From: Agathobaculum desmolans ATCC 43058
Lineage (GTDB): Bacteria; Bacillota; Clostridia; Oscillospirales; Butyricicoccaceae
Assembly (NCBI RefSeq): GCF_000701665.1
Contig: NZ_JNJN01000004.1
Span: 41,430-105,429, forward strand
DNA length: 64,000 nucleotides
Reading direction: 5' to 3'
How positions within the stretch are numbered: the first letter of the stretch is position 1; the number at the start of each line of letters is the position of its first letter. Below, piece after piece: positions 7,769 to 17,760 of this stretch. The notes under the pieces were generated by a model. It was not told the DNA's origin. It was given only the letters and a program-made list of their open reading frames with translations, and made no database searches. The translations under genes were made by a program, and so were the position numbers.

Positions 7769-8902
7769 ATGACGACCGGACAAAAAATCGCAGCGCTGCG
7801 GCGTGAAAAGGGAATGAGTCAGGAAGCGCTGGGCGAAGCACTCGGCCTTTCCCGACAGGCGGTAAGTAAATGGGAAGCTGATCAGGCGGTGCCGACGATG
7901 GACAATCTGGTAGAGCTGAGCCGGCTGTTCGGCGTGTCGGTGGATACGCTGCTGCGGCAGGAGGAGGCGCTGCCTGACAAAGCGGAGGAAGCACCGGCCG
8001 ATGTGAAAATCACGGCGGAGGGGCTGAAGGTTTCTTACGCGCCGGCGCTGACGAAGAACACCAAGTGGTTTGTGATTGTGGTGGCGGTGCTGATCGCAGT
8101 GAGCGTGCTGGGAAATCTTTATGCCCTTGTTTGGATGCGGGCGATGCAGGCGCAGGTTGGCAATTTGGCATCGCAAGTGGCGCAGATCAGCGCACAGAAT
8201 AGGGATTCTTCCGCTGTGCCGCAAAGCGGCACAGCAGATGGGGATGGCTTGACGGACTATGACGTGGTATATCAGCTGAAAACACATCCTAACGATCCAT
8301 ACAAGCAATTTTTGCAGATCTCGTTGTCTGCGTATCCGGCAAATGCGCGTCCGGATGCGGAACGGGCGAAGTTTATCATGCGCAGCGCGGGTGAGCAATG
8401 GACCTGCGATGCCGTATGGCAGAAGGAGGGCGGTTATTGTGCGGAAACCGAGATCCCACTGAAGGATAGTATGGATGTGGTGCTGATGCTGATCGATCGG
8501 GAAACCGATGCCGTACGCACGCTGCCGCTGGAAAAGCTGGACGGCCTGCGTGAGGAATTCAGCCTGCAGATGGATGCCGCATGGGTGGATGGGAATGGTA
8601 TTACTTCCACAGACCAAACGACCACTGTGAAAGGACGATTGTCATGCCGCGTTTCTCATACTAATACCAATGTGGACGGCGGATTTCCGTATGAACCGGA
8701 GCGGTGTGAAGTGCTTTTGCGGCAGGATGACAAAATATTGGAAAGCTGTCAACTGACGGAGCAGGTATTTGATGAAGAATATGGTCAGGTCTATTTTTAT
8801 GGAGACATAGATTGGGAAGCAGCCGTAACGCGCGATCAGGTAACTTTGGCGGTACAGATCACGGATACCTCTGGAAGAGTACAAGAATGGCCGATTTCCT
8901 GA
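7769..8902 (+). CDS. XRE-family HTH regulator with one transmembrane segment
   Basis: 377 residues from ATG 7769, chosen because AAAGGAGGT sits 8 bases before it; the frame is open earlier but without an RBS. Residues 1-60 are a Cro/C1 HTH (TTGQKIAALRREKGMSQEALGEALGLSRQAVSKWE). A single hydrophobic segment follows at about 95-118 (WFVIVVAVLIAVSVLGNLYAL), then a coiled-coil-like stretch (MQAQVGNLASQVAQISAQ) and an extracytoplasmic region of about 240 residues without a recognised domain. The build is that of a membrane-tethered transcription factor able to link an external signal to DNA binding. Target and signal are unknown. Confidence 0.82.
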   Translation: MTTGQKIAALRREKGMSQEALGEALGLSRQAVSKWEADQAVPTMDNLVELSRLFGVSVDTLLRQEEALPDKAEEAPADVKITAEGLKVSYAPALTKNTKWFVIVVAVLIAVSVLGNLYALVWMRAMQAQVGNLASQVAQISAQNRDSSAVPQSGTADGDGLTDYDVVYQLKTHPNDPYKQFLQISLSAYPANARPDAERAKFIMRSAGEQWTCDAVWQKEGGYCAETEIPLKDSMDVVLMLIDRETDAVRTLPLEKLDGLREEFSLQMDAAWVDGNGITSTDQTTTVKGRLSCRVSHTNTNVDGGFPYEPERCEVLLRQDDKILESCQLTEQVFDEEYGQVYFYGDIDWEAAVTRDQVTLAVQITDTSGRVQEWPIS

Positions 8903-8904
8903 TG

Positions 8905-8932
8905 AAAAAAGCGTCCCATCCGGGACGCTTTT
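8905..8932. terminator. Bidirectional terminator between convergent genes
   Basis: AAAAAAGCGTCCC/GGGACGCTTTT stem with A-run and T-run on the two sides, serving the HTH gene and comF. Confidence 0.85.
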
Positions 8933-8933
8933 C

Positions 8934-9584
8934 CTATTTGTGCGGGGTAAAGGCTGCGGCCAGCACATACACCCGCGCCGCTCCTATGTCACGCAGCAGT
9001 TTGACGGCGGCGGACGCAGTCGCGCCTGTGGTGATAATATCGTCGATCAGCACGACTGATTTATTCTGTATATCGGTGTTTGCCAGCGGCAGCAGTGCCC
9101 GGGCGGCGTTTTGCTGCCGCGCAGCCGCATCTTTTCGGGTGGATTGCTTGGGGGTGAACGCTCGTTTGCGCAGCGTCGCCCGACAGGGAAGGCCGAAGGC
9201 AGCGGCAATCGGCTTAGCGAGCAGTTCTGCCTGATTGTAGCCGCGCTTGTGCAGATGGACAAAGCCGATCGGCATATACGTGATCAGGTCAGGATGCCAG
9301 TCATCCAGATGTTCTGCCAGTATGGGCAGTATTTGTGCGGAAAACCAGTCGGCATAGTGCTGCTTGTGCTGAAATTTGAACTGCTGCATCGCTTTGCGGA
9401 CGGTCCCGGTATAATACAGAGCAGCAGCGGCGCCGTCGGCATCCGGTATGCTGATAGGATGGTGCAGCCGGTAGCGGGTGCGTACCTCCTCTGCACATGC
9501 CGCGCAGAGCATGGCTTTGCATCCGCACTCCGCATCCAGCGGTATGCCGCAGAGCACACAGCTTCGCGTAAACAGAATCCCCAT
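8934..9584 (-). CDS. comF: ComF family protein (phosphoribosyltransferase-like competence protein)
   Basis: 216 residues, double-zinc-ribbon plus phosphoribosyltransferase fold. The N-terminal zinc finger has Cys 9, 12, 20, 22, 27 and 30. The PRPP-binding loop VLIDDIITTGAT is at residues 178-189, with the acidic pair D181/D182. ComF proteins act in DNA uptake, with ComFA, in naturally competent bacteria, and are widespread in Clostridia where competence is unproven. Here it is a single gene without comFA next to it. The family is clear; the physiological role is inferred. Confidence 0.93.
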   Translation of the reverse strand: MGILFTRSCVLCGIPLDAECGCKAMLCAACAEEVRTRYRLHHPISIPDADGAAAALYYTGTVRKAMQQFKFQHKQHYADWFSAQILPILAEHLDDWHPDLITYMPIGFVHLHKRGYNQAELLAKPIAAAFGLPCRATLRKRAFTPKQSTRKDAAARQQNAARALLPLANTDIQNKSVVLIDDIITTGATASAAVKLLRDIGAARVYVLAAAFTPHK

Positions 9585-9606
9585 TTCTGAAACCCCTTTC
9601 GAAACA

Positions 9607-9634
9607 CAAAACGGCCGCGGGTGCGACCGTTTTG
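9607..9634 (-). terminator. Terminator of dapF-pyrG
   Basis: Imperfect stem CAAAACGGTCGC/GCGGCCGTTTTG read on the minus strand, just beyond the pyrG stop. Confidence 0.7.
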
Positions 9635-9677
9635 GGAACAGTGTGAATAAAACGCGCGTGTACAGGCAGAAACCTTG

Positions 9678-11294
9678 TTACTTGCCGGTATGCGTCTGGC
9701 TGCGGGTGCGTGCTGCGGCAACAAAGGCCTTGAACAGCGGATGTGCGCGGTTGGGACGGGACTTGAACTCCGGATGGAACTGTACGCCGATGTAGAACGG
9801 GTGGGTCGGGATCTCGACCGTTTCCACCAGCTCGCCGGTGGGCGAGGTGCCCGAGATAACCATGCCGTTCGCTTCGATCTGCTCGCGGAAGGTGTTGTTG
9901 AACTCGTAGCGGTGGCGGTGACGTTCGGAGATCATTTCAGCACCGTAAGCCGCTGCCATAATGGTATCCGGACGGATCTTGCACGGATATGCGCCCAGAC
10001 GCATGGTGCCGCCCTTTTTGGAAACACCCTGCTGGCTTTCCATTAGGTCGATGACCGGATGGGCGGAGTCCGCATCAAATTCGGAGGAATTGGCATCTTC
10101 AAAGCCGAGCACGTTGCGTGCGTAGCTCATCACAGCAATTTGCATACCAAGGCAGATGCCAAAATAGGGGATGCCCTGTGTGCGGGCATAGTTGGCAGCG
10201 CAGATCATGCCTTCCACACCGCGGGGGCCGAAGCCGCCGGGCAGGATGATGCCGTCTACCTCACCGAGCAGCTTGTCCGCCGTGGATTCGTTGATTTCCT
10301 CGGAATCCACCCACTCGATATCAACAAAGCAGCCGGTTTCGTAGCCGCCGTGCTGAAGCGCTTCTGCTACCGAGAGGTAGGCATCGTGCAGCTTGACGTA
10401 TTTGCCGACCAACGCGATTTTGACATGATCCTTGCGGGCGGAGATGCGCTCCAGCATGGCGATCCACTCGCTCATATCGCCCTTGGGTGCGCCGATGGAC
10501 AGCTCGCGGCAGACGATGTCGGACAGATGGCTCTCCTCTAGCATCATCGGCGCCTGATACAGCACCGGAAGGGTGCGGTTTTCAATCACGCAGTCCGGCT
10601 GGACGGTGCAGAACATCGAAATCTTGCGCTTGATGTCATCATCGAGCGGCTGGTCAACACGGGCAACGATAATGTCCGGGGAAATGCCCAGACCGCGCAG
10701 CTCCTTGACGGAATGCTGGGTGGGCTTGCTCTTCGGTTCGTTCGAGCCGGAGATATAGGGCACCAGCGTGACATGGATAAACAGACAGTTGCGGCGGCCG
10801 ACTTCAGCGGCAACCTGACGGATCGCCTCAAGGAAGGGCTGGGATTCGATATCGCCGGTGGTTCCGCCGATTTCGGTGATGACCACATCCGCCGAGGTCT
10901 TTTTACCGACCGAATAGATGAAGGACTTGATCTCGTTGGTGATATGCGGGATGACCTGCACGGTTTCACCCAGATATTCGCCGGCACGTTCCTTGTTCAG
11001 CACATTCCAATATACCTTGCCGGTGGTGAGGTTGGAGAATTTGTTCAGGTCTTCGTCGATAAATCGTTCGTAGTGGCCAAGGTCAAGGTCGGTTTCCGCG
11101 CCATCGTCGGTTACATAAACCTCGCCGTGCTGGAACGGGCTCATTGTGCCCGGATCCACATTGATATAAGGATCAAGCTTCTGCGCAGCAATCTTCAGGC
11201 CGCGGCTTTTCAGTAGGCGGCCGAGCGATGCGGCAGTGATGCCCTTGCCCAAACCGGAGACAACGCCGCCGGTAACGAAAATGTATTTTGTCAT
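9678..11294 (-). CDS. pyrG: CTP synthase
   Basis: 538 residues. Makes CTP from UTP, ATP and glutamine in the cytoplasm. The start at 11294 gives the family N-terminus [28 protein letters not shown] with the synthetase P-loop. The N-terminal amidoligase domain (about 1-270) is followed by a class I glutamine amidotransferase domain with the oxyanion/nucleophile segment [10 protein letters not shown] (catalytic Cys) and a C-terminal HPEF. Its ATG overlaps the dapF TGA (ATGA), so translation is coupled to the upstream gene; the frame extends further but that part is dapF sequence out of frame. Confidence 0.98.
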   Translation of the reverse strand: MTKYIFVTGGVVSGLGKGITAASLGRLLKSRGLKIAAQKLDPYINVDPGTMSPFQHGEVYVTDDGAETDLDLGHYERFIDEDLNKFSNLTTGKVYWNVLNKERAGEYLGETVQVIPHITNEIKSFIYSVGKKTSADVVITEIGGTTGDIESQPFLEAIRQVAAEVGRRNCLFIHVTLVPYISGSNEPKSKPTQHSVKELRGLGISPDIIVARVDQPLDDDIKRKISMFCTVQPDCVIENRTLPVLYQAPMMLEESHLSDIVCRELSIGAPKGDMSEWIAMLERISARKDHVKIALVGKYVKLHDAYLSVAEALQHGGYETGCFVDIEWVDSEEINESTADKLLGEVDGIILPGGFGPRGVEGMICAANYARTQGIPYFGICLGMQIAVMSYARNVLGFEDANSSEFDADSAHPVIDLMESQQGVSKKGGTMRLGAYPCKIRPDTIMAAAYGAEMISERHRHRYEFNNTFREQIEANGMVISGTSPTGELVETVEIPTHPFYIGVQFHPEFKSRPNRAHPLFKAFVAAARTRSQTHTGK

Positions 11295-12136
11295 AGTTCG
11301 ATTTCCCCCTTGAATACGGTCGTGGCCGCGCCTGTCATGAACACGGTTGCTTCGGTGTAGCGCACGGTCAGGTCGCCGCCGCGCAGATGAACGGTGATGT
11401 CTTGGTTTTTTTCTGCGCGGCCGGTCAGCACAGCGGCAACGCCCACGGCGCAGGCGCCGGTGCCGCAGGCCCAGGTTTCGCCGGAGCCACGCTCCCAAAC
11501 GCGCATTTTCAAACTGCCATCCGGCAGCGTATTGACAAATTCGGTGTTGACCCGTTCAGGGAACAACGCGTTATGCTCGAACTTGGGGCCGAGCCGCTCC
11601 AGATCGAGCGTTTCAATATCTTCGTTCAGGAAGATCACACAGTGCGGATTGCCCATGGAAACACAGGTGATGTGATAGACCCGTTCGTCGATCACGAGCG
11701 GTGCGCCGATCACAGTATCGCCTGCAAGCAGGACCGGAATGTCGTGCGGAGTGAGGATCGCAGGTCCCATATCCACACGGGCAGACAGCATTTTGCCGTT
11801 TTCGGCGGTAAGCACCAACGTTTTGACACCGGAAAGGGTATCGACGGTGATGGTGGTACGGTCGCCGACCATGCCGTTGTCATACAGGTATTTTCCAACG
11901 CAGCGGATGCCGTTGCCGCACATTTTACCCTCCGATCCGTCGGCGTTGAAAATACGCATCTGCGCATCCGCCTTATCGGAAGGGGAGATCAGGATGATGC
12001 CGTCGCCGCCGATGCCGAAATGCGGTTCGCTCAGCCGGACGGAGAGCGGTCCGGGATCGGGTACCGGCTGTTCGAAACAGTTGAAATAGATGTAGCTGTT
12101 ACCGCAGCCGTGCATCTTGGTGAAGGACAGCTTCAC
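11291..12136 (-). CDS. dapF: Diaminopimelate epimerase
   Basis: 281 residues. Interconverts LL- and meso-diaminopimelate for lysine and peptidoglycan synthesis. GTG start at 12136 is chosen because AAGGAGGG lies 8 bases upstream and [15 protein letters not shown] follows, as in the family. Both catalytic cysteines are visible, in [18 protein letters not shown] and [12 protein letters not shown]. The stop overlaps the pyrG start, so the two form an unusual dapF-pyrG pair. Confidence 0.96.
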   Translation of the reverse strand: MKLSFTKMHGCGNSYIYFNCFEQPVPDPGPLSVRLSEPHFGIGGDGIILISPSDKADAQMRIFNADGSEGKMCGNGIRCVGKYLYDNGMVGDRTTITVDTLSGVKTLVLTAENGKMLSARVDMGPAILTPHDIPVLLAGDTVIGAPLVIDERVYHITCVSMGNPHCVIFLNEDIETLDLERLGPKFEHNALFPERVNTEFVNTLPDGSLKMRVWERGSGETWACGTGACAVGVAAVLTGRAEKNQDITVHLRGGDLTVRYTEATVFMTGAATTVFKGEIEL

Positions 12137-12476
12137 ACGGGTTCCCTCCTTGGAGTATGGAATAAAAATGGATATGAGCGGGCTGAAATGCAAAGCCGGC
12201 GCTCATACTTCAGATAGTATATCATATTTCTGCGGGAAATGCGCTACTCTTTTGAAAAAAAGGGGAAAAATTTTGTCAGATCCGGGTGGTGTGTTTTGGG
12301 CGGTATCGCACAAAGCCGATGTCTTTCCGGCCGGTGTCGTGCGGGGTACAGTGGGAGCGGGCGGGGAATTGCCGTATATTCCTGCAAAGTGTATAGATTT
12401 ACGGGCATAACAGCGGGATAAATTCATGAGGTTGCACCAAATGCAAGGAAAAACGGTAAAGCGGACGGCAGGAGAC
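12137..12476. other. Intergenic stretch between divergent dapF and glnN
   Basis: About 340 bases before the glnN promoter. No reading frame with an RBS and no RNA gene is recognised. It must contain the dapF promoter near 12200-12240 on the minus strand, which I cannot place firmly. Confidence 0.4.
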
Positions 12477-12505
12477 TTGACAAAGAAAAGGCGGATGGTT
12501 ATAAT
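12477..12505 (+). promoter_or_regulatory. Consensus sigma-A promoter of glnN
   Basis: TTGACA (12477-12482), 17-bp spacer, TATAAT (12500-12505). The transcript would carry a leader of about 100 bases before the glnN start. Confidence 0.85.
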
Positions 12506-12520
12506 GCAAGGTGTAACAGC

Positions 12521-12560
12521 AAGGCGCTGTGGGAACACGACCCGCAGCGCCTGTTTTGTT
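12521..12560 (+). promoter_or_regulatory. Leader hairpin, possible transcription attenuator of glnN
   Basis: Starting about 10 bases after the predicted transcription start, AGGCGCTG (12522-12529) pairs with CAGCGCCT (12545-12552) and is followed by TGTTTTGTT. A terminator-like hairpin between promoter and RBS suggests regulated read-through. Clostridial nitrogen genes are often controlled by ANTAR-domain antiterminators binding such leader hairpins; a link here is inference. Confidence 0.5.
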
Positions 12561-12613
12561 TATAATGTTCGTTTGCTATTAAAATTGACATAAGAGTAAG
12601 GAGCGAACCATCC

Positions 12614-14701
12614 ATGAGCACAGCAAAGAATGTTCCTGCACTGTTCGGCAGCATGGTCTTTAACGAGACGGTGATGAAGGAACGTCTTCCCAAGGACGTG
12701 TACCGCAAGCTGAAGAAAACCATGCGCGAGGGTACGGCGATCGATGCGGATGTGGCTGCCGTTGTGGCGACTGCGATGAAGGACTGGGCGGTATCCAAGG
12801 GAGCGACCCATTACACGCACTGGTTCCAACCGATGACCGGCATTACCGCAGAAAAACACGACTCGTTTATTTCGCCGACCGATGACGGCGGCGTGATGAT
12901 GGAATTTTCCGGTAAGGAGCTGATCAAGGGCGAGCCGGATGCTTCCTCCTTTCCTTCCGGCGGTCTGCGCGCGACTTTTGAGGCGCGCGGTTATACTGCG
13001 TGGGACCCGACGAGCTATGCGTTCGTCAAGGACGGCTCGCTGTATATCCCGACGGCATTCTGTTCGTTTACCGGTGAAATTCTGGATAAAAAGACACCAC
13101 TGCTGCGTTCGATGGAGGCGGTCAGTGCACAGGCCTGCCGTGTGCTTAAACTGTTCGGTAAGGATGTGCGTCGCGTAACGGCAACTGTCGGCCCTGAACA
13201 GGAGTATTTCCTGATCGAGAAAGAGGATTATGCCAAGCGTAAGGATCTGATTTTTACCGGCCGCACCCTGTTTGGCGCAAAGCCGCCCAAAGGGCAGGAG
13301 ATGGAAGACCATTACTTTGGTTCGATCCGTCCGCGTGTGGCGGCGTTTATGGCGGAGCTGGATGAAGAGCTGTGGAAGTTCGGCATTTTTTCCAAAACCA
13401 AGCATAACGAGGTTGCGCCCTGCCAGCATGAAATGGCGCCGGTGTTTACTACGGTGAACATCGCCAGCGATCATAACCAACTGACCATGGAAGTGATGAA
13501 GCGTGTGGCACAGAAACACGGCTTTATCTGCCTGCTGCACGAAAAACCGTTTGATGGTGTCAATGGTTCAGGCAAGCACAACAACTGGTCGCTTTCCACC
13601 GATGACGGCGAAAACCTGCTGGAGCCGGGCAAGACGCCTTCGGAAAATGCACAGTTTCTGCTGTTTTTGACTGCGGTGATCAAGGCGGTCGACGAGTATC
13701 AGGATCTGCTGCGCATTTCGGTTGCAACGGCGGGCAACGATCACCGTTTGGGGGCGAACGAAGCGCCGCCGGCAATCGTTTCCATGTTTATCGGAGATGA
13801 GCTGCAGGCCATTTTGGATGCGATCGAAGCCGAAACGGATTATACCGAAATGGTCAAGACCAAGATGGGACTGGGCGTATCCGCGCTGCCGGATATCCCG
13901 AAGGATACGACGGACCGCAACCGCACCTCGCCGTTTGCCTTTACGGGCAATAAGTTTGAGTTCCGCATGCTGGGGTCGGCGCTCAATATCGCCTGTCCGA
14001 ATATTATGATCAACACGGCGGTGGCAGAGGAGCTGCGCCAGTTTGCCGATGAACTGGAAGGTGCTGCGGATTTCCGTGCGGCGCTGATCGATTTGATCCG
14101 ACGCGAGGTCAAGGCGCATAAGCGTATTATCTTCAACGGTAACGGCTACGACGATGCGTGGATCGCGGAGGCGGAAAAGCGCGGTCTGCACAATCTGAAG
14201 TCCACAGCGGAGGCGCTGCCCCACTATACGGATGCGCACAATGTGGAGCTGTTCACCCGTCACGGCGTATATACACGCATCGAGATGGAATCGCGTGAGG
14301 AAGCGCTTCTGGAGGAGTATTACAAGACGCTGCGGATCGAAGCGCTGACCATGATCGATATGGTGCGCGAGGAGATACTGCCCGCGTGCATCAGCTTCCA
14401 GCATGATTTGGCCGAGACCGTGCTGCGCAAAAAAGAGGCTGGCATTGCAGGCGGCATGGAGTCCGGGCTGCTGTCCGAGGTTTCTGATAAAACCGAGACG
14501 CTGTACCGCAATAACGAGGCGCTTGAGCAGGTGCTGAACCATACACCGGCGGGTAAGGTGCAGGAGATCGTCAATTATTATCATGATGTGATCCTGCCGG
14601 CGATGGATGCGGTGCGTGCACCGGCCGATCAGTTGGAAACGTTGGTGGGGAAAAAGTATTGGCCTTTCCCAACGTATTCGGATATCCTGTTTTACGTATA
14701 A
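12614..14701 (+). CDS. glnN: Glutamine synthetase type III
   Basis: 695 residues, the long GSIII form (about 700-730 residues) rather than the 440-470-residue GlnA. Makes glutamine from glutamate, ammonia and ATP. Family signatures are present: [19 protein letters not shown] near the N-terminus, [12 protein letters not shown] (metal-binding glutamate), [28 protein letters not shown] (substrate loop) and [16 protein letters not shown] (ATP site). The C-terminal 150 residues, specific to GSIII, are complete. RBS AAGGAGCGA. Expressed alone from a consensus promoter with a leader hairpin. GSIII is typical of Bacteroidetes, cyanobacteria and many gut Clostridia. Confidence 0.97.
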   Translation: MSTAKNVPALFGSMVFNETVMKERLPKDVYRKLKKTMREGTAIDADVAAVVATAMKDWAVSKGATHYTHWFQPMTGITAEKHDSFISPTDDGGVMMEFSGKELIKGEPDASSFPSGGLRATFEARGYTAWDPTSYAFVKDGSLYIPTAFCSFTGEILDKKTPLLRSMEAVSAQACRVLKLFGKDVRRVTATVGPEQEYFLIEKEDYAKRKDLIFTGRTLFGAKPPKGQEMEDHYFGSIRPRVAAFMAELDEELWKFGIFSKTKHNEVAPCQHEMAPVFTTVNIASDHNQLTMEVMKRVAQKHGFICLLHEKPFDGVNGSGKHNNWSLSTDDGENLLEPGKTPSENAQFLLFLTAVIKAVDEYQDLLRISVATAGNDHRLGANEAPPAIVSMFIGDELQAILDAIEAETDYTEMVKTKMGLGVSALPDIPKDTTDRNRTSPFAFTGNKFEFRMLGSALNIACPNIMINTAVAEELRQFADELEGAADFRAALIDLIRREVKAHKRIIFNGNGYDDAWIAEAEKRGLHNLKSTAEALPHYTDAHNVELFTRHGVYTRIEMESREEALLEEYYKTLRIEALTMIDMVREEILPACISFQHDLAETVLRKKEAGIAGGMESGLLSEVSDKTETLYRNNEALEQVLNHTPAGKVQEIVNYYHDVILPAMDAVRAPADQLETLVGKKYWPFPTYSDILFYV

Positions 14702-14752
14702 CGGTATCCGTACACACGGGGATCCCTGGTGTGCATAAGGGTGCATGCATCA

Positions 14753-14788
14753 AAGGCGTGTATCTCCGGTTCGGGAGATACACGCCTT
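14753..14788. terminator. Strong hairpin after glnN
   Basis: Perfect 15-bp stem AAGGCGTGTATCTCC/GGAGATACACGCCTT with a GGTTCG loop, 51 bases after the glnN stop. No T-run follows; a second stem GGGGGCG/CGCCCCC lies at 14803-14826. Confidence 0.55.
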
Positions 14789-14826
14789 GGTGCTTTCCGG
14801 TAGGGGGCGTGGGCACATCGCCCCCC

Positions 14827-15058
14827 ATGTTACCATTTGGACTTGTTCAGGATAAACGGATAGATCAGTTTGGTGTAGCAAAGGATAGGTCAGTATCCGC
14901 GGTTTTTCATTCACATGCTTTATTTTTCTGAATAGTTAAGAGATATGCATTCGTTTTTATGGAACGACCTGCAAGGTAGAGAAACAGCATAGCCGAAGCT
15001 GCGCCGTTTTCCGAAAACATTTTTATACTGTTTTATGGAGCCGCCCAAAAGGGAGTTT
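14827..15058. other. Intergenic DNA with no recognised feature
   Basis: AT-richer than the surroundings, between convergent glnN and the rarA unit. No credible reading frame or RNA structure was noticed. Confidence 0.3.
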
Positions 15059-15481
15059 TTATAGTTGTTTATATATTTCTGTGCCGTAATGTGATGCACT
15101 GAAGCCGTTATCCAGAAAAATGGAAAAAAACGGCGTTCTTTTGGTATCAGCTTGTGTGCCGCTTGGCTGCGGCAGAGCAAGCAGCATCTGTATGAAAGCC
15201 GGTGTAACGGGGCCGGCAATGACCGTGCCGTATTGCCAGCCGGTGTCCTTGCGTGTGCCATATTGCAGCGCCAGCCGGATCTCGTTCGCCTCGTCAGCCC
15301 AGCAGTGAATTTCAAAGGTCTGTGCGGTGTGGAGCTGTTCGGCCAGCAGACGTTTCCAATCGGTAAAACTGTCACAGACGATGGGGGCAGAGGGATCTGC
15401 GTTGGGAACGATTTCAGCGGGGGCGAGGTTTTCCAGCAAATGTTCCAGCGCATGGGATAAGCTTTCGTTATTGGGGCACAT
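15059..15481 (-). CDS. Hypothetical protein downstream of rarA
   Basis: 140 residues from ATG 15481, preceded by GGGAGTG; only 4 bases separate it from the rarA stop, so it is the second gene of a rarA operon. I do not recognise a family. The protein is soluble, acidic at the N-terminus (SLSHALEHLLENLAPAEIVPN), and contains a Trp-rich middle (DSFTDWKRLLAEQLHTAQTFEIHCWADEAN). Being behind rarA, it would share the LexA-type promoter and could be DNA-damage inducible (inference). Confidence 0.7.
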   Translation of the reverse strand: MCPNNESLSHALEHLLENLAPAEIVPNADPSAPIVCDSFTDWKRLLAEQLHTAQTFEIHCWADEANEIRLALQYGTRKDTGWQYGTVIAGPVTPAFIQMLLALPQPSGTQADTKRTPFFSIFLDNGFSASHYGTEIYKQL

Positions 15482-15485
15482 CGTA

Positions 15486-16811
15486 TCACTCCCTATTTTT
15501 GTGCTGTTGTTTCCAAGCCTTGATTTGTTCGAGCCGCGCCTTGTATTTGGCTTCAAGACCCTGTTCCGTAGGGCGGTAGTACGTCTGACCCGCGAGGGAA
15601 TCGGGCAGACACTGCATGTTGGTCAGCTTATCGGCAGTATCGTGAGCATATTGATAGCCCTTTCCGTACTCCAGCTCTTTCATCAGGCGGGTGGGCGCGT
15701 TGCGGATGACAAGCGGCACGGGTTCGGACAGATGGGTGAGCGCATCCTTTTTGGCACGTTCGTAGGCCAGATATAAGGCGTTTGACTTGGGGGCGAGCGA
15801 CAAATAGACCACGGCATGCGTCAGATGGACCGAGCACTCCGGCATGCCGATAAAGTGGCAGGCCTGATAGGCAGCCACCGCGACCTCAAGTGCGCGGGAA
15901 TCCGCCATGCCGACATCTTCGCTGGCAAAGCGGATAACGCGCCGTGCGATATAAAGCGGGTCTTCTCCGGCTTCCAGCATGCGGGCGAGCCAGTAGACCG
16001 CCGCATCCGGGTCGGAGTTGCGCATGCTTTTGTGCAGGGCGGAGATCAGGTTATAGTGCTCCTCGCCGGATTTGTCATACAGCAGAGACTTTTTTGAAAT
16101 GCATTGCGCAAGGGTCTCCGGGGAGACAGTGACAGTATCCCCGTCCGTATCTCCATTGAGGACGACCATTTCCAGCGTGGAAAGTGCGCTGCGCGCATCG
16201 CCGTTTGCAAAACCGGCGATTGCTTCGAGCATTTCGGAGGAAATGACAATGCTCTGCCCGCCAAAACCGCGCGGGTTGGTGAGCGCGCGGGAGAGCAGAA
16301 CGGTGAGGTCGCCGGTGGTCAGCGCCTGCAAAACAAATACCTTGCAGCGCGATAAAAGGGCGCTGTTGACTTCGAAGGACGGATTTTCTGTTGTTGCCCC
16401 GATCAGGATGATGCTGCCCTTTTCGACAAAAGGAAGGAAGGCATCCTGCTGCGCTTTGTTGAAGCGGTGGATCTCGTCCACAAATACGATCGTGCGCTCG
16501 CCGAAGCGGCGGTTATCCTCTGCCTGCTGCATGACCTGCCGGATCTCCTTGATGCCGCTCGTAACGGCGGAAAAATCGATGAAGGAAGCCTTAGTCTGGT
16601 TTGCAATAATGCGTGCAAGCGTGGTTTTGCCCACGCCGGGCGGACCCCAGAAGATCATGGAGGAGATCCGGTCGTTTTCGATCAGACGGCGCAGTACCTT
16701 GCCCTGACTGAGCAGGTGGGTCTGGCCGACAAATTCATCGAGCGTCTGCGGACGCAGCCGCGCCGCAAGAGGGCGGCTGTCGGCGCCGCCGAACAGGGTC
16801 TGCTGTTCCAT
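15486..16811 (-). CDS. rarA: Replication-associated recombination protein A (RarA/MgsA, AAA+ ATPase)
   Basis: 441 residues. AAA+ clamp-loader-like ATPase acting at stalled replication forks. Start ATG 16811 follows AAAGGAGGTG at 8 bases; upstream in-frame residues lack an RBS. Motifs: ARLRPQTLDEFVGQ, Walker A GPPGVGKT (56-63), Walker B IVFVDEIHRF (D112, E113), sensor TTENPSFEVNSALLSR, and the C-terminal tetramerisation region. A LexA-type box sits between the -35 and -10 of its promoter. Confidence 0.96.
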   Translation of the reverse strand: MEQQTLFGGADSRPLAARLRPQTLDEFVGQTHLLSQGKVLRRLIENDRISSMIFWGPPGVGKTTLARIIANQTKASFIDFSAVTSGIKEIRQVMQQAEDNRRFGERTIVFVDEIHRFNKAQQDAFLPFVEKGSIILIGATTENPSFEVNSALLSRCKVFVLQALTTGDLTVLLSRALTNPRGFGGQSIVISSEMLEAIAGFANGDARSALSTLEMVVLNGDTDGDTVTVSPETLAQCISKKSLLYDKSGEEHYNLISALHKSMRNSDPDAAVYWLARMLEAGEDPLYIARRVIRFASEDVGMADSRALEVAVAAYQACHFIGMPECSVHLTHAVVYLSLAPKSNALYLAYERAKKDALTHLSEPVPLVIRNAPTRLMKELEYGKGYQYAHDTADKLTNMQCLPDSLAGQTYYRPTEQGLEAKYKARLEQIKAWKQQHKNRE

Positions 16812-16842
16812 GGTGCGCACCTCCTTTGTGTGCTGTGATTTC

Positions 16843-16871
16843 ATTATATCACCGAACAAATGTTCCTGCAA
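16843..16871 (-). promoter_or_regulatory. rarA promoter with embedded LexA (SOS) box
   Basis: On the minus strand TTGCAG (16871-16866), 17-bp spacer, TATAAT (16848-16843). The spacer contains GAACATTTGTTC (16865-16854), a perfect match to the Gram-positive LexA core GAAC-N4-GTTC. LexA bound there would block RNA polymerase, so rarA and its downstream gene are predicted SOS genes. Confidence 0.75.
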
Positions 16872-16987
16872 GACGGGAAAAGCGCTTTCGCAGTAGAGGG
16901 AGCGGCTGCGCACATGGTGATCTTTTCGGTTATTTCGATATGCGACAAGGAAAATTACTGCAAAAAATTGAGGCTTTGATAAAAGCC

Positions 16988-17665
16988 TCAATCGGGTGTG
17001 AGTGGATCGCAGTAATCAACCGGCGCGCCGGTCAGCACATCGTAGTAATACCAGCGGTCGGCATCCTGATCTGCGAAAAAGTAGATGCCGAGCGGGGTCT
17101 CAGACTGGTCGCCGTTGATGTGGCCGATGAAGTGGCCTCCCTCGGCTTCGCCGATGGGCGTGATTTGCTCCACGCTGACGGGATGCAGCACGGCAAGATA
17201 GAGCGCAGTGACAAGCACTATGGAGAGATACAGCACCACTACCACAGTGGTTGCCCCATGCAGAGGAGTCTGTGTTCGCTGCTTCTTTTTAGGATGGCGG
17301 CATGGGATGTGCCGGTACAGCGCTGCAAGCAGCAGCAAAAGGAGCAGCAAGGCAAGCCACCAGACATACAGCAGATAGGGCAGCTGCCGCAGCCCGCCCG
17401 GCTGATAAAAAAGCAGGAAAGCAAGCCCTGTAAAAACAAAAAAGATCAGCACATCGCCCATGCGGGACGGCTTGCGCGGCGCGGCTCTGCCGCTGTTCAG
17501 GCAGCCTGCGATCAGCACCGCCGGCGCGTAAAACCAAAAATAGTAGGAATTGGAAAGGACGGCGTCGTCATACCGGACGGAAACTTCAGTCAGATACAGG
17601 CTGGCAGCCAGCCATACAACCACTGATAAGGAGACAAGCAGAGGCGTAACATAGCGTTTGGCCAT
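16988..17665 (-). CDS. Multi-pass membrane protein, unknown function
   Basis: 225 residues from ATG 17665 behind GGGAGGGAA; the frame is open further upstream but lacks an RBS and runs through the pfp terminator. About five hydrophobic segments (8-27, 39-57, 72-88, 98-118, 142-165) precede a polar tail of about 60 residues (GGHFIGHINGDQSETPLGIYFFADQD). No family recognised. It lies between rarA and pfp on the same strand, but a terminator separates it from pfp. Confidence 0.65.
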   Translation of the reverse strand: MAKRYVTPLLVSLSVVVWLAASLYLTEVSVRYDDAVLSNSYYFWFYAPAVLIAGCLNSGRAAPRKPSRMGDVLIFFVFTGLAFLLFYQPGGLRQLPYLLYVWWLALLLLLLLLAALYRHIPCRHPKKKQRTQTPLHGATTVVVVLYLSIVLVTALYLAVLHPVSVEQITPIGEAEGGHFIGHINGDQSETPLGIYFFADQDADRWYYYDVLTGAPVDYCDPLTPD

Positions 17666-17689
17666 ATAGGTTCCCTCCCCTTGAAAATA

Positions 17690-17723
17690 AAAACAGGCAG
17701 AGCCTTGCGGCTCCGCCTGTTTT
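17690..17723 (-). terminator. Terminator of the phosphofructokinase gene
   Basis: Perfect stem AAAACAGGCAGAGCC/GGCTCCGCCTGTTTT with a TTGC loop, about 38 bases beyond the pfp stop. Confidence 0.88.
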
Positions 17724-17760
17724 CGGCATTGTTTCGCGCAGCAGAGCGCGTATTTTTGTT

